Notes: a model not told the origin generated them from the sequence alone. A stretch of 64,000 nucleotides of DNA from Flavobacterium reichenbachii (GCF_002217435.1 NZ_MUHF01000030.1:46691-110690), one strand, 5' to 3'; positions 1 through 9,227 are shown, numbered from the stretch's first letter. A program made the numbers and translations.

Positions 1-1766
1 CGTCGCTGACACTAAAAAGCGCATACAAACAAAATCATATTAGAAGAGATGAATTTGGACTTTTGCCATTCTCTAATATCGGACAGCCTTATAATACATT
101 GCAATATAGTTTGACAAGTTTTTCTCCTTATCCGGAAATTGGTTTTAAAGCAAAGCATTTTAATTATATCGAAGCAGATCAAATTAAATATTACTCAGTG
201 GCAACACCATTGACAGAATTATTTTTCAATACCACAATAAATAAAGGACAAAATGTTGATTCTTTCATAACCTTAAATATTTCAAAGAACCTTAATTTTT
301 CTATTGCTTACAGAGGATTACGTTCTGAGGGAGATTATATTAATCAATTGGTAAGTGCAGGGAATTTTAGGTTTACAACGAGTTATGCTACAACCAACAA
401 AAGATATATTTTAAATGCTCATTATGCTTATCAGGATGTAATGAATGAAGAAAATGGTGGTATTACAGATCCTCAATATTTTGAAAGTGACAATAAAGAC
501 TATAAAAATCGTCAGAGATTACAAGTTTATTTGACAGATGCAGAATCTTTTTTAAAAGGGAGGCGCTTGTTTTTTGACCACGCTTTTAGAATAAATCCAA
601 AGGGAGGAGATAATAATTTGTATGTAACACATCAATTTAATTACGATAATAAAACTTTCGAATACAAACAGCCAACTGTGATTTCTATAGTGACTAATAG
701 AAGGATACAGCGTTTTGGAGAATCTTACGTGGCGAGCAATATTAATGATCATACAAAATTTGAAAAATTATATAATAAAGCAGGATTAGCATATGAGAAT
801 TCTCTTTTAGGAAAGTTTAATTTTTTTATTGATGATTATAGATCGAACTATTTATATAACCGTGTTATAGTCCCAACAAATGGACCGATAATTCCGTCTC
901 ACTTATACCAGCAGTTTAATAATGTAGGCGGGCAGTACGAGTACCAGAAAAATAAATGGAACGGCCGATTTTTATATTCTAGATCGATTTCAAATCAGTC
1001 CCTTTCTGATTTAGATGCAAAACTGCGTTACGATTATAATGATAAGATAAAGTTTGATTTTAGATATAGAAATATTAATAAACTGCCGAATAATAATTAC
1101 AATTTATATCAAAGCAGCTGGGTAGCTTACAATTGGTCAAATAATTTTAAAAACGAAAAAATAAATTCGCTTAGTGCTGAAGTTTCTACTCCTTGGGCAA
1201 ACCTACAAGCGCAATATACTGTATTAAAGGACCATTTGTATTTCAGAGATGATTCTACTCCAAATCAAAAGGACAGCCTTATTCAGATCATTAAACCATA
1301 TCAGTATGATAATGTGATTAATTATTTAGAGATAAAAGCTAATAAAGAATTCAAATTTGGAAGATTTGCGCTTGATAATACCTTTCTTTATCAAAAAGTC
1401 GATCAATCTGATTTAATATTAAATGTACCTGATTTTGTAACGAGAAATACATTTTACTATTCTGGCTACTTTTTTAAGAAGGCACTTTATATGCAGAGCG
1501 GAATTACATTTAATTATTTCACAAAATATTATGCAGACAATTATAACCCAGTTATAGGAGAGTTTTTTGTTCAAAAGACAGATAAGATAGGGAGTTATGC
1601 AAATTTTGATTTATTTGTTAATGCCCGAATTAGACAAACACGATTTTATCTAAAAGCAGAACATTTAAATGCTGCTTTCTCACGAGGTAATTATTATTCA
1701 GCGCCTGATAATCCATATCGAGACTTTGTTATTCGATTTGGTTTAGTTTGGAATTTCTTCCAATAA
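1..1766 (+). CDS. Putative porin (Porin_10-like), 3' part
   Basis: The reading frame is open from the first base, so the gene begins upstream of the window; the TTG at 63 is only an internal codon. About 588 residues are visible. They show the alternating aromatic/polar pattern of an outer-membrane beta-barrel, with many Tyr, Asn and Phe residues, and end with an aromatic-rich strand (FGLVWNFFQ) typical of a barrel terminus that BamA recognises. Length and style fit the Bacteroidota putative porin family (Porin_10), whose substrate is unknown. The next gene starts 45 bp downstream on the same strand. The family call is from memory of sequence style; a TonB-dependent receptor is less likely because no plug domain is visible in this part. 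Confidence 0.72.
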   Translation, partial: SLTLKSAYKQNHIRRDEFGLLPFSNIGQPYNTLQYSLTSFSPYPEIGFKAKHFNYIEADQIKYYSVATPLTELFFNTTINKGQNVDSFITLNISKNLNFSIAYRGLRSEGDYINQLVSAGNFRFTTSYATTNKRYILNAHYAYQDVMNEENGGITDPQYFESDNKDYKNRQRLQVYLTDAESFLKGRRLFFDHAFRINPKGGDNNLYVTHQFNYDNKTFEYKQPTVISIVTNRRIQRFGESYVASNINDHTKFEKLYNKAGLAYENSLLGKFNFFIDDYRSNYLYNRVIVPTNGPIIPSHLYQQFNNVGGQYEYQKNKWNGRFLYSRSISNQSLSDLDAKLRYDYNDKIKFDFRYRNINKLPNNNYNLYQSSWVAYNWSNNFKNEKINSLSAEVSTPWANLQAQYTVLKDHLYFRDDSTPNQKDSLIQIIKPYQYDNVINYLEIKANKEFKFGRFALDNTFLYQKVDQSDLILNVPDFVTRNTFYYSGYFFKKALYMQSGITFNYFTKYYADNYNPVIGEFFVQKTDKIGSYANFDLFVNARIRQTRFYLKAEHLNAAFSRGNYYSAPDNPYRDFVIRFGLVWNFFQ

Positions 1767-1811
1767 TTAGAGTTGATTCACTTAAAAACCAAATATTAAA
1801 TTTAAATAAAA

Positions 1812-3173
1812 ATGGACTTTTCAAAAAATATTTTAGAAACAATAGGTAATACACCGTTAGTAAAACTCAACAAAGTTGTTGCTGAAATTGATGCATTAGT
1901 ACTAGCAAAAGTCGAGACATTTAATCCGGGAAATTCTGTAAAAGATAGAATGGCCGTAAAGATGATTGAAGATGCAGAAGCTGACGGAAGATTAAAACCT
2001 GGTGGAACTATTATTGAAGGAACTTCTGGAAATACAGGAATGGGACTTGCACTTGTGGCCATTATCAAAGGATACAAATTGATTTGTGTTATCTCAGATA
2101 AACAATCTAAAGAGAAAATGGATATTTTGCGTGCCGTGGGTGCCAAAGTAGTAGTGTGTCCAACAGATGTCGAACCAACAGATCCTAGGTCTTATTATTC
2201 TGTTTCGAAACGTTTAGCAGAAGAAACTCCAAACTCCTGGTATGTAAATCAGTACGATAATATGTCAAATTCTTTGGCACATTACGAACAAACAGGACCT
2301 GAGATATGGAAACAAACGGATGGTAAAATTACTCATTTTGTAGTTGGAGTAGGAACTGGAGGAACTATTTCTGGTGTTGGAAGATATTTAAAAGAAAAAA
2401 ATCCAAATATCAAAATTTGGGGAATTGACACTTACGGTTCTGTTTTTAAAAAATACCATGAAACTGGAATATTTGATGAAAATGAAATTTACTCTTATAT
2501 CACAGAAGGAATTGGAGAAGATATTTTACCTAAAAATGTTGATTTTTCTTTGATTGATGGTTTTACAAAAGTAACCGATAAAGATGCGGCAGTTTATACT
2601 AGAAAAATTGCTCTTGAAGAAGCTATTTTTGTAGGTAATTCTGCTGGTGCATGTATAAAAGGATTATTGCAGCTAAAAGAACATTTTAAACCAGATGATG
2701 TTGTTGTGGTTCTTTTTCATGATTCAGGAAGCCGTTATGTCGGTAAAATGTTTAATGATGATTGGATGCGCGAACGAGGTTTCTTAGAAGAAAATATTAC
2801 TAAAGCAGAAGATGTAATTAAAGATCATATAGACAAGCAATTAATTGTAGTTCGTACAGAGGAATTGGTTTCGCATGCTATCGAGCGTATGCGTAAATAT
2901 AAAATCTCGCAGATTCCGGTTGTTGATATCAACGGATTTGTAGGTTCTGTAGACGAAACGGATTTATTTAGAAGTTATGTAGCTGATAAAAACGTTGCCG
3001 AAAAACCAATTAAAGAAGTGATGGGAAAACCATTTCCGATAGTAAAATTAGGAACGCCAATCGAAGAAGTTTCTAAATTATTTACAAAAGAAAATGACGC
3101 TGTATTGGTAGATTTAGAAAATGGAAATCATCATATTATTACTAAATATGATATCATTGGATCGATAAAATAA
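1812..3173 (+). CDS. Cystathionine beta-synthase-like PLP enzyme with CBS domains
   Basis: This 453-residue protein belongs to the cysteine synthase/cystathionine beta-synthase family (fold-type II PLP enzymes). The N-terminal motif IGNTPLVKL, the PLP lysine in NSVKDRMA (Lys44), the phosphate loop GTSGNTGMG and the glycine-rich VGVGTGGTISGVG are all present. The C-terminal part (about residues 340-453) carries two CBS domains, as in human and yeast CBS, which usually sense adenosyl ligands. It should condense serine or O-acetylserine with homocysteine or sulfide in the cytoplasm. The exact substrate cannot be told from sequence. A strong terminator follows at 3192, so the gene ends a transcript that may begin at the upstream porin. 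Confidence 0.88.
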   Translation: MDFSKNILETIGNTPLVKLNKVVAEIDALVLAKVETFNPGNSVKDRMAVKMIEDAEADGRLKPGGTIIEGTSGNTGMGLALVAIIKGYKLICVISDKQSKEKMDILRAVGAKVVVCPTDVEPTDPRSYYSVSKRLAEETPNSWYVNQYDNMSNSLAHYEQTGPEIWKQTDGKITHFVVGVGTGGTISGVGRYLKEKNPNIKIWGIDTYGSVFKKYHETGIFDENEIYSYITEGIGEDILPKNVDFSLIDGFTKVTDKDAAVYTRKIALEEAIFVGNSAGACIKGLLQLKEHFKPDDVVVVLFHDSGSRYVGKMFNDDWMRERGFLEENITKAEDVIKDHIDKQLIVVRTEELVSHAIERMRKYKISQIPVVDINGFVGSVDETDLFRSYVADKNVAEKPIKEVMGKPFPIVKLGTPIEEVSKLFTKENDAVLVDLENGNHHIITKYDIIGSIK

Positions 3174-3191
3174 AATTTTAAATCGATAGCT

Positions 3192-3238
3192 AAAAATCCA
3201 TAAATCTGATTCACAATCAGATTTATGGATTTTTTTTT
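3192..3238 (+). terminator. Rho-independent terminator after the CBS gene
   Basis: A perfect 17-bp stem (3195-3211 with 3215-3231) has a 3-nt loop CAC and is followed by a run of T. It closes the transcript of the CBS-like gene. Confidence 0.9.
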
Positions 3239-3408
3239 AGAAATATTATGCCGCAAACTATATCTTTATGTTATATAGATTTAGAATAATTAATCTGGAG
3301 ATGTTGATAATTCGAGAGTTATATTTACTAAAATGGTAATCTTTAATTTGTAAGATTAGTATTATTTTTTTGTAATTTTATCTTTTTAAAAATTATAAAA
3401 ACAAAAAA

Positions 3409-4680
3409 ATGAAAGAAGATTTTCTTCATTATCTCTGGAAGTTTAAAAAATTTGACATATTAAATTTGCGTACAACTCAAAATGAGTCGATCACAATAAT
3501 TAAAACAGGAGAATTTTTAGAAAGCGCTGGTCCAGATTTTTTTAATGCTCAAATTATAATTGAAAATCAAAAATGGGCCGGAAATATAGAAATTCATTTA
3601 AAATCTTCTGATTGGTATCTTCACCATCACGAAAAAGATCCCGCATACGAGAATGTTATTTTGCACGTAGTCTGGGAGCACGATACGGCAGTATTTAGAC
3701 AAAATAATACTGAAATTCCTGTTTTGGTTTTAAAAGAATACGTTCAGTCAGAAATTATAGATAATTATAATTCGTTATCATCTCCTAAATCCTGGATATT
3801 TTGCGAAAAACAAATCGCTCAAATTGACGAGTTTGTTTTTAAAAACTGGCAGGAACGATTGTTTTTTGAACGATTAGAGCGTAAATCAAAATTTATTTAT
3901 AACTTATTAGAAGAGAAAAATTCTGATTGGGAAGCGGTTTTGTTTTGCTTGCTGGCTAAAAATTTTGGATTAAATACAAACGGAAATAGTTTCCTGCAGA
4001 TTGCTAATTCCATTCCTTTTTCAATTATTCGGAAAGAAAGTTTTGAAATTGAAAATCTGGAAGCTTTACTTTTTGGAAACTCAGGTTTGTTAAATAACAA
4101 TAAAGAAGATGTTTATTTTAAAGATTTAAAAATTAGATATTATTACCTCTCTCATAAATATCAATTAAAAAAAGTAATTGTAGAGCCACTTCAGTTCTTT
4201 AAGCATCGTCCAGATAATTTTCCCACTATAAGACTCGCTCAATTGGCAGGTTTATATAACAAACATCAAAATTTATTTTCAAAAATTATAAATGTAAAAT
4301 CTGTTAAAGACGTTTATGATTTACTCACTATAGCGCCTAGTGTATATTGGAAAAATCATTATCAGTTTGATAAAGAGAGTTCGAAAAAGGCAAAAATATT
4401 GTCGAAAGCGTTTATAGATTTAATGATTTTAAATACTATAATTCCTCTTCAATTTGCTTATTTCGAAAGAATTGGCGATTCTGATTTGGAAGATTTAATT
4501 GCCTTCATGAATGAGGTTGCGCCAGAGAAAAACTCTATTATTGAAAAATTCGAATCCTATGGGGTGTTTTCTAAAAATGCTTTTGAAAGCCAGACTTTGT
4601 TGCAGCTCAAAAATGAATATTGCAACCTAAAAGCCTGCTTAAAATGTGCAGTAGGAATGGAGCTGCTCAAAAATAATTAG
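3409..4680 (+). CDS. DUF2851 family protein
   Basis: This 423-residue cytoplasmic protein matches the DUF2851 family of Bacteroidota. It starts MKEDFLHYLWKF and contains the stretch GEFLESAGPDFFNAQI followed by NIEIHLKSSDWYLH and HVVWEHD. The conserved Gly-Pro-Asp-Phe and Glu-Ile-His residues could suggest a metal-dependent or nuclease-like fold, but no function has been established to my knowledge. It has no signal peptide or membrane segment. The gene is preceded by 235 bp that include the upstream terminator and followed 62 bp later by the PspC-domain gene. No function is claimed. Confidence 0.85.
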   Translation: MKEDFLHYLWKFKKFDILNLRTTQNESITIIKTGEFLESAGPDFFNAQIIIENQKWAGNIEIHLKSSDWYLHHHEKDPAYENVILHVVWEHDTAVFRQNNTEIPVLVLKEYVQSEIIDNYNSLSSPKSWIFCEKQIAQIDEFVFKNWQERLFFERLERKSKFIYNLLEEKNSDWEAVLFCLLAKNFGLNTNGNSFLQIANSIPFSIIRKESFEIENLEALLFGNSGLLNNNKEDVYFKDLKIRYYYLSHKYQLKKVIVEPLQFFKHRPDNFPTIRLAQLAGLYNKHQNLFSKIINVKSVKDVYDLLTIAPSVYWKNHYQFDKESSKKAKILSKAFIDLMILNTIIPLQFAYFERIGDSDLEDLIAFMNEVAPEKNSIIEKFESYGVFSKNAFESQTLLQLKNEYCNLKACLKCAVGMELLKNN

Positions 4681-4714
4681 TTGTTTAAAAAAATAGCTGA
4701 GAGATATATTTTTG

Positions 4715-4722
4715 TACTTTTG
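4715..4722 (+). promoter_or_regulatory. Candidate -7 box (TACTTTTG) for the PspC-domain gene
   Basis: The octamer matches the Bacteroidota -7 consensus TAnnTTTG and lies 20 bp before the ATG at 4743. No TTG box is found at the preferred spacing, so only the -7 element is supported. Confidence 0.45.
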
Positions 4723-4742
4723 AAAAATAAATATAATAGAAA

Positions 4743-4970
4743 ATGTCAGCCATTTTAAAACTTAAATTCTTTCTTGAAAAATACGGATTTCATGTTTCAT
4801 CTCGTTTAGCAGATAAATTAGGAATGCGTGTTACTAGTGTAAGATTGTTTTTTATTTATATTTCGTTTGTCACTGCAGGTTTAGGATTTGGAGTGTATCT
4901 GACATTAGCATTTTGGATTCGTCTAAAAGATTTAATTAGGGCGAAGCGTACTTCTGTTTTCGATCTATAG
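4743..4970 (+). CDS. Small PspC-domain membrane protein
   Basis: The 75-residue product has the layout of a lone PspC domain. An amphipathic N-terminal part with Arg and Lys (SRLADKLGMRVTSVRL) is followed by one hydrophobic segment at about residues 36-58 and a basic tail. PspC domains sit in the inner membrane and in enterobacteria take part in the phage-shock envelope stress response; no other psp gene is nearby. A -7 box at 4715 supports its own transcription, and a shared terminator separates it from the convergent permease gene. The product is short for the family, but start and stop look natural. Confidence 0.75.
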   Translation: MSAILKLKFFLEKYGFHVSSRLADKLGMRVTSVRLFFIYISFVTAGLGFGVYLTLAFWIRLKDLIRAKRTSVFDL

Positions 4971-4990
4971 AAATACTTTTAAAACATAAA

Positions 4991-5030
4991 AAAAGGATTA
5001 TAAAGTAATTTACTCTATAATCCTTTCTTA
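4991..5030. terminator. Bidirectional terminator between convergent genes
   Basis: The inverted repeat AAAGGATTATA (4992-5002) / TATAATCCTTT (5016-5026) has A-rich and T-rich flanks, so it can stop both the PspC-domain gene (+) and the permease gene (-). Confidence 0.85.
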
Positions 5031-5046
5031 TTTTATGATTGAAATA

Positions 5047-6498
5047 TTACTTTTCCGGATTGTTTAGTTTACTGTTTTTCTTTCCGTAAACAAAATAAAT
5101 AAGAATACCTAAAGCCATCCAAATTACAAGTCTTGCCCAGCTTTCGTTTGGTAAAGAATACATTAAAGCCAAACAAATCACAATACCGGCAACCGGTACA
5201 AAAGGAACCCAAGGAGTTTTAAAAGCTCTTGGCACATCTGGCATTTTTTTACGCATTACCATTACACCTATACAAACCAATACAAATGCCAATAAAGTTC
5301 CGATACTTACCATGTGTCCTAAATCACTAACAGGTACAAGTCCGGCAAATAAGCTTACAAATACTAAGAAGAAAAGATTTGTTTTCCAAGGTGTACGGAA
5401 TTTTGAGTGAATCTCACTAAAAAATGAAGGCAGTAAACCGTCTTTACTCATTGTATAAAACACACGGCTTTGTCCCATAAGCATTACTAACATTACAGAA
5501 GTATATCCAGCTAAAATGGCTATTATTAGACCAGTTTGTAAAAAGTCGTATCCTGTTACTGCAAAAGCAGTAGCAGCAGGTTTTGCATCTCCAGCAAATT
5601 TATAATAAGGAACAAGTCCCGTCATTACGTGAGAGAATAAAACATATAAAAGTGTACAGATAACTAGTGATCCTAAAATACCGATTGGCATTCCTTTTTG
5701 TGGATTTTTAGCTTCTTGTGCAGCAGTAGAAACCGCATCAAAACCAATAAAAGCAAAAAATACAGTACCAGCTCCAGCAGCAATTCCTGACCATCCAAAT
5801 TTTCCAAATACACCAGTATTTTCAGGGATATAAGGAACATAATTAGTAGGATCAATAAATTTCCATCCCAGTACAATAAATATAATAACAACGGCAACTT
5901 TTACCACTACTAATATATTGTTAATCGTTGCTGATTCTTTTGTTCCTTTAATTAATAATAAAGACAATAAGGAAACAATAAATATTGCAGGTAAGTTTAT
6001 AATTCCTCCTTCTATCACGGTGCCATTACTTAATGTTAAGGTTTCCCAAGGAGAGCAAATTAAATCGGGAGGCAGGTGTATATTAAACTTAGCAAGCAGT
6101 TCTAAAAGGTACCGAGACCAGCTTACGCCGACAGTTGCGGCTCCTAATGCATATTCTAAAACTAAATCCCAACCGATAATCCAAGCCATAAATTCCCCCA
6201 TTGTGGCATAAGAATAAGTGTAAGCACTACCGGCAACGGGTATCATTGAAGCAAATTCAGCATAACATAGACCTGCAAATGCGCAGCCTACAGCAGCTAA
6301 AATGAAAGAAATTGTAACTGCAGGACCTGCATGGTCAGCAGCGGCAATTCCGGTTAGCGAAAATAGTCCCGCTCCAATAATTGCTCCAACTCCAAGTGCA
6401 ACAAGCGAACGTGAAGATAAGGTTCTTTTTAGTCCTTTTTCAGATTCGGATGCTTCACCAAGCAATACCGAAAGTGGTTTAGTTTTCCAAATTGACAT
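5047..6498 (-). CDS. APC-family amino-acid permease (cationic amino acid type)
   Basis: This 483-residue protein has about 12-13 hydrophobic segments and the APC-superfamily signature in its first helix (ALGVGAIIGAGLFSLTG). The overall sequence resembles the cationic amino-acid transporter/YfnA-like group: LPPD loop after helix 3, FFAFIGFDAVSTAAQEAKNP in the middle, and a charged C-terminal tail KKNSKL. It should import an amino acid across the inner membrane by cation symport or exchange; the substrate is not predictable here. It is a single-gene unit with a candidate promoter at 6530-6563 and a terminator shared with the neighbour. A second, only distantly similar APC permease is encoded at 42714. 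Confidence 0.88.
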   Translation of the reverse strand: MSIWKTKPLSVLLGEASESEKGLKRTLSSRSLVALGVGAIIGAGLFSLTGIAAADHAGPAVTISFILAAVGCAFAGLCYAEFASMIPVAGSAYTYSYATMGEFMAWIIGWDLVLEYALGAATVGVSWSRYLLELLAKFNIHLPPDLICSPWETLTLSNGTVIEGGIINLPAIFIVSLLSLLLIKGTKESATINNILVVVKVAVVIIFIVLGWKFIDPTNYVPYIPENTGVFGKFGWSGIAAGAGTVFFAFIGFDAVSTAAQEAKNPQKGMPIGILGSLVICTLLYVLFSHVMTGLVPYYKFAGDAKPAATAFAVTGYDFLQTGLIIAILAGYTSVMLVMLMGQSRVFYTMSKDGLLPSFFSEIHSKFRTPWKTNLFFLVFVSLFAGLVPVSDLGHMVSIGTLLAFVLVCIGVMVMRKKMPDVPRAFKTPWVPFVPVAGIVICLALMYSLPNESWARLVIWMALGILIYFVYGKKNSKLNNPEK

Positions 6499-6529
6499 AC
6501 TATTATATTGGTTTATTGTTATTAAGTCC

Positions 6530-6563
6530 CAAATGTATCGCTTTTTACAAATAATAAAAACAA
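6530..6563 (-). promoter_or_regulatory. Candidate promoter of the APC permease gene
   Basis: Read on the minus strand, TACATTTG (6537-6530) matches TAnnTTTG, and a TTG (6563-6561) lies 23 bp upstream, at the edge of the known spacing range. Confidence 0.5.
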
Positions 6564-6771
6564 TTATGTTGTTTTAAGTTATAAAATATTTAATTTTTTT
6601 GCACAACTCTCAATAAAGCTTTCTTAGTTGTTGAGATTCATTAATTTAATTCCCATTTGATAATAGAATAAGTAATCTTTCAAAATTTATATTTTTTACT
6701 ATTTTTCCTAATAATATTAGATTTTTTCTTTAATTTATATTTTTAAATAATATTCATTATAGTGCAAAGGA

Positions 6772-7677
6772 ATGAGCTTTAAAGGGTTTACATCATATTT
6801 TAATTTTACAAAACAACAGCGAACTGGCGTTTTTTTATTGTTTTTGGTAATAATAGTTTTGCAGCTGATTTATCTTTTTAGTGATTTTGTGCTTCCTGAA
6901 AAATATTTTCCTGAAGAATCACAATGGATTGCCTTGCAGTCTGAAATAGATGCGTCAAAATCATTAAAAAAGAATGAAATACGTAAAGTCTATACTTTTA
7001 ATCCAAATTTCATTACTGATTATAAAGGATATAAGCTCGGTATGTCTGTTCAGGAAATCGATCGTCTGCTGGCCTTTCGTAAACAAAATAAATATGTAAA
7101 TTCTGCGGTGGAATTTCAGAAAGTGACCAATATTTCTGATTCATTATTAAAAGCGATTTCTCCTTTATTTAAATTTCCGGATTGGATTAATAATAAGGAT
7201 GAAACTTCCGGTAATAAAAAAGAATACAAGGAATATAAGAAGTACAAAAATGAGTCTTTCGTAAAAAAAGAAAAAATTATATTAATAGATATAAATCAAG
7301 CAACAGAGGCTGATCTGATTAAAATTTTTGGTATAGGTGAAGCCCTTTCGCAGCGTATATTAAAACAGAAAGAAATTTTAGGTGGATATGTTTCAATGGA
7401 ACAATTAAGTGAAGTTTGGGGACTCTCTCCTGAAGTTATTTATGAACTCAATGCACATTTTAAGATTTATGAAGTTCCGAATTTTAAGAAAATAGCAATA
7501 AACGATGCGTCTTTAAAAGAATTATCTCAGTTTTATTATTTTAAATATGGTTTGGCAAAACAGATCATAACTTATAGAAGTATGAATGGGGATTTTAAAA
7601 ATATTGAGGAATTGTCAAAAATTAAAGGTTTTCCTGTTGAAAAAGCAAAAATAATTAGTTTATATTTGGAGTTCTAA
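6772..7677 (+). CDS. Membrane-anchored helix-hairpin-helix protein (ComEA-like)
   Basis: The 301-residue protein has a short cytoplasmic start, one strong transmembrane segment at about residues 17-40 (RTGVFLLFLVIIVLQLIYLF), then repeated helix-hairpin-helix units. The clearest is DINQATEADLIKIFGIGEAL at about residues 173-195, with another near the C-terminus (NDASLKELSQF...IKGFPVEKAK). HhH units bind DNA backbone without sequence specificity; ComEA uses them to hold incoming DNA during uptake. An extracytoplasmic DNA-binding role is therefore possible, but other competence genes are not in the window. The acyl-CoA dehydrogenase starts 14 bp later. Confidence 0.75.
   Translation: MSFKGFTSYFNFTKQQRTGVFLLFLVIIVLQLIYLFSDFVLPEKYFPEESQWIALQSEIDASKSLKKNEIRKVYTFNPNFITDYKGYKLGMSVQEIDRLLAFRKQNKYVNSAVEFQKVTNISDSLLKAISPLFKFPDWINNKDETSGNKKEYKEYKKYKNESFVKKEKIILIDINQATEADLIKIFGIGEALSQRILKQKEILGGYVSMEQLSEVWGLSPEVIYELNAHFKIYEVPNFKKIAINDASLKELSQFYYFKYGLAKQIITYRSMNGDFKNIEELSKIKGFPVEKAKIISLYLEF
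7637..7668 (+). promoter_or_regulatory. Candidate internal promoter for the acyl-CoA dehydrogenase gene
   Basis: TTG (7637-7639), a 21-bp spacer and TATATTTG (7661-7668) match the Bacteroidota consensus. The site lies in the last codons of the HhH gene, 24 bp before the next ATG. Confidence 0.45.
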
Positions 7678-7691
7678 AAAAAAAGTAAACG

Positions 7692-8834
7692 ATGAATTTT
7701 GATTATAATGAAACGCAGTCTATGATTGCTCAATCTATAAAGGACTTCGCTGAAAAAAACATAAGACCCCATATAATGGAGTGGGACGAAGAGCAGATTT
7801 TTCCGATTCCCCTTTTTAAAGAATTGGGTCAAATGGGTTTTATGGGGGTTTTAGTGCCAGAAGAATACGGCGGATCTGGATTAGGTTACCACGAATATAT
7901 CACTGTTATAGAAGAAATTTCAAAAGTAGATCCTTCAATTGGTTTATCTGTTGCGGCTCATAATTCGTTATGTACCAATCATATTCTAACTTTTGGTAAT
8001 GAAGAACAAAAGAAAAAATGGCTTCCAAAATTAGCTTCTGCGGAATATATTGGAGCTTGGGGTTTAACGGAGCATAATACAGGTTCTGATGCGGGTGGTA
8101 TGAATACAACAGCTGTTAAAGATGGTGATTTTTGGATTGTAAATGGAGCTAAGAATTTTATCACGCATGCAGTTTCTGGAGATATAGCAGTTGTAATTGT
8201 TCGTACAGGAGAAAAAGGAGATTCTAAAGGAATGACCGCTTTTGTTTTTGAGAAAGGAATGAAGGGATTTTCGTCTGGAAAAAAAGAAAATAAACTGGGA
8301 ATGCGTGCGAGCGAAACCGCAGAATTGGTTTTTGACGGCTGTCGCGTACCAGATGCCAATAGATTGGGTGAAGTTGGCCAGGGATTTGTTCAGGCAATGA
8401 AAATTTTGGACGGAGGGCGAATTTCAATTGGCGCTTTATCGTTAGGAATAGCAAAAGGTGCCTACGAAGCGGCTTTAAAGTATTCTAAAGAAAGACATCA
8501 ATTTGGACAGCCAATAAGTAGTTTTCAAGGAATCTCGTTTAAATTAGCCGATATGGCAACCGAAATAGAAGCTTCGGAATTGTTACTGCATAAAGCAGCC
8601 TTTTTAAAACAACAACATAAACCCGTTACCACAAGCGGAGCAATGGCGAAAATGTATGCTTCAGAAGTTTGCGTTAGAGTAGCAAATGAAGCAGTTCAAA
8701 TTCACGGAGGTTATGGCTACACTAAAGATTTCCCTGTAGAGAAGTTTTATAGAGATTCTAAATTATGTACTATTGGAGAAGGAACTACAGAAATACAAAA
8801 ATTAGTAATTTCTAGGAATTTGCTAAAAGAGTAA
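7692..8834 (+). CDS. Acyl-CoA dehydrogenase
   Basis: This 380-residue protein is a full-length FAD-dependent acyl-CoA dehydrogenase. It carries the signatures GAWGLTEHNTGSDAGG and QIHGGYGYTKDFPVEKFYRD and the catalytic base Glu363 in GEGTTEIQ near the C-terminus, the position used by short/medium-chain enzymes. It introduces the alpha-beta double bond of acyl-CoA thioesters in fatty-acid or branched-chain amino-acid breakdown and passes electrons to ETF. Length and domain order are normal. No other beta-oxidation gene is adjacent, so chain-length preference remains open (short-chain or branched-chain type most likely). Confidence 0.92.
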   Translation: MNFDYNETQSMIAQSIKDFAEKNIRPHIMEWDEEQIFPIPLFKELGQMGFMGVLVPEEYGGSGLGYHEYITVIEEISKVDPSIGLSVAAHNSLCTNHILTFGNEEQKKKWLPKLASAEYIGAWGLTEHNTGSDAGGMNTTAVKDGDFWIVNGAKNFITHAVSGDIAVVIVRTGEKGDSKGMTAFVFEKGMKGFSSGKKENKLGMRASETAELVFDGCRVPDANRLGEVGQGFVQAMKILDGGRISIGALSLGIAKGAYEAALKYSKERHQFGQPISSFQGISFKLADMATEIEASELLLHKAAFLKQQHKPVTTSGAMAKMYASEVCVRVANEAVQIHGGYGYTKDFPVEKFYRDSKLCTIGEGTTEIQKLVISRNLLKE

Positions 8835-8910
8835 AGAGCAAAAGATTTTACGAAAATCTTTACCTATTACTATATTTTATTTTCTTTTAAAATAATTCAG
8901 CATTTGTAAC

Positions 8911-8939
8911 TTGTAATTCAAAATTAATATTTACTTTTG
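8911..8939 (+). promoter_or_regulatory. Promoter of rpsU
   Basis: TTG (8911-8913), an 18-bp spacer and TACTTTTG (8932-8939) fit the Bacteroidota consensus well. The predicted start point lies only about 20-25 nt before the rpsU ATG, so the leader is little more than the Shine-Dalgarno sequence. Confidence 0.75.
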
Positions 8940-8951
8940 CACCCTTAACGA

Positions 8952-8960
8952 GAGGAGGTG
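8952..8960 (+). promoter_or_regulatory. Perfect Shine-Dalgarno sequence of rpsU
   Basis: GAGGAGGTG is complementary to the 3' end of 16S rRNA (core CACCUCCU) and ends 8 nt before the ATG at 8969. No other gene in the window has a comparable ribosome-binding site at normal spacing. Published work on Flavobacterium johnsoniae describes ribosomes whose anti-Shine-Dalgarno is held by bS21, bS18 and bS6, and rpsU being controlled through its own strong site. The sequence here fits that model. Confidence 0.85.
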
Positions 8961-8968
8961 TCAATATT

Positions 8969-9163
8969 ATGTTAATTATACCAATTAAAGACGGAGAAAA
9001 TATCGATAGAGCATTAAAGCGCTATAAAAGAAAATTTGATAAAACAGGAACTGTTCGTCAACTAAGAGCACGTACTGCTTTTATTAAGCCTTCTGTAATC
9101 AAAAGAGCTCAAATTCAAAAAGCTGCTTACATTCAAAACTTGAGAGACAGTTTAGAAAGTTAA
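8969..9163 (+). CDS. rpsU: 30S ribosomal protein bS21
   Basis: The 64-residue basic protein is bS21: MLIIPIKDGENIDRALKRYK followed by the Arg/Lys-rich helix RKFDKTGTVRQLRARTAF. It binds near the 3' end of 16S rRNA on the small-subunit platform. In Bacteroidota it helps hide the anti-Shine-Dalgarno sequence. The start is fixed by the exceptional ribosome-binding site at 8952-8960. The gene has its own promoter (8911) and terminator (9187), so it is a single-gene autoregulatory unit. Confidence 0.97.
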   Translation: MLIIPIKDGENIDRALKRYKRKFDKTGTVRQLRARTAFIKPSVIKRAQIQKAAYIQNLRDSLES

Positions 9164-9186
9164 TATTAAGCTTTGTAAAAATAATT

Positions 9187-9227
9187 ACCGTTAGTTATCA
9201 AAAATTTTGATACTAACGGTTTTTTTA
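9187..9227 (+). terminator. Rho-independent terminator after rpsU
   Basis: The stem ACCGTTAGT.ATCAAAA / TTTTGATACTAACGGT (9187-9220) is followed by seven T. Confidence 0.92.
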
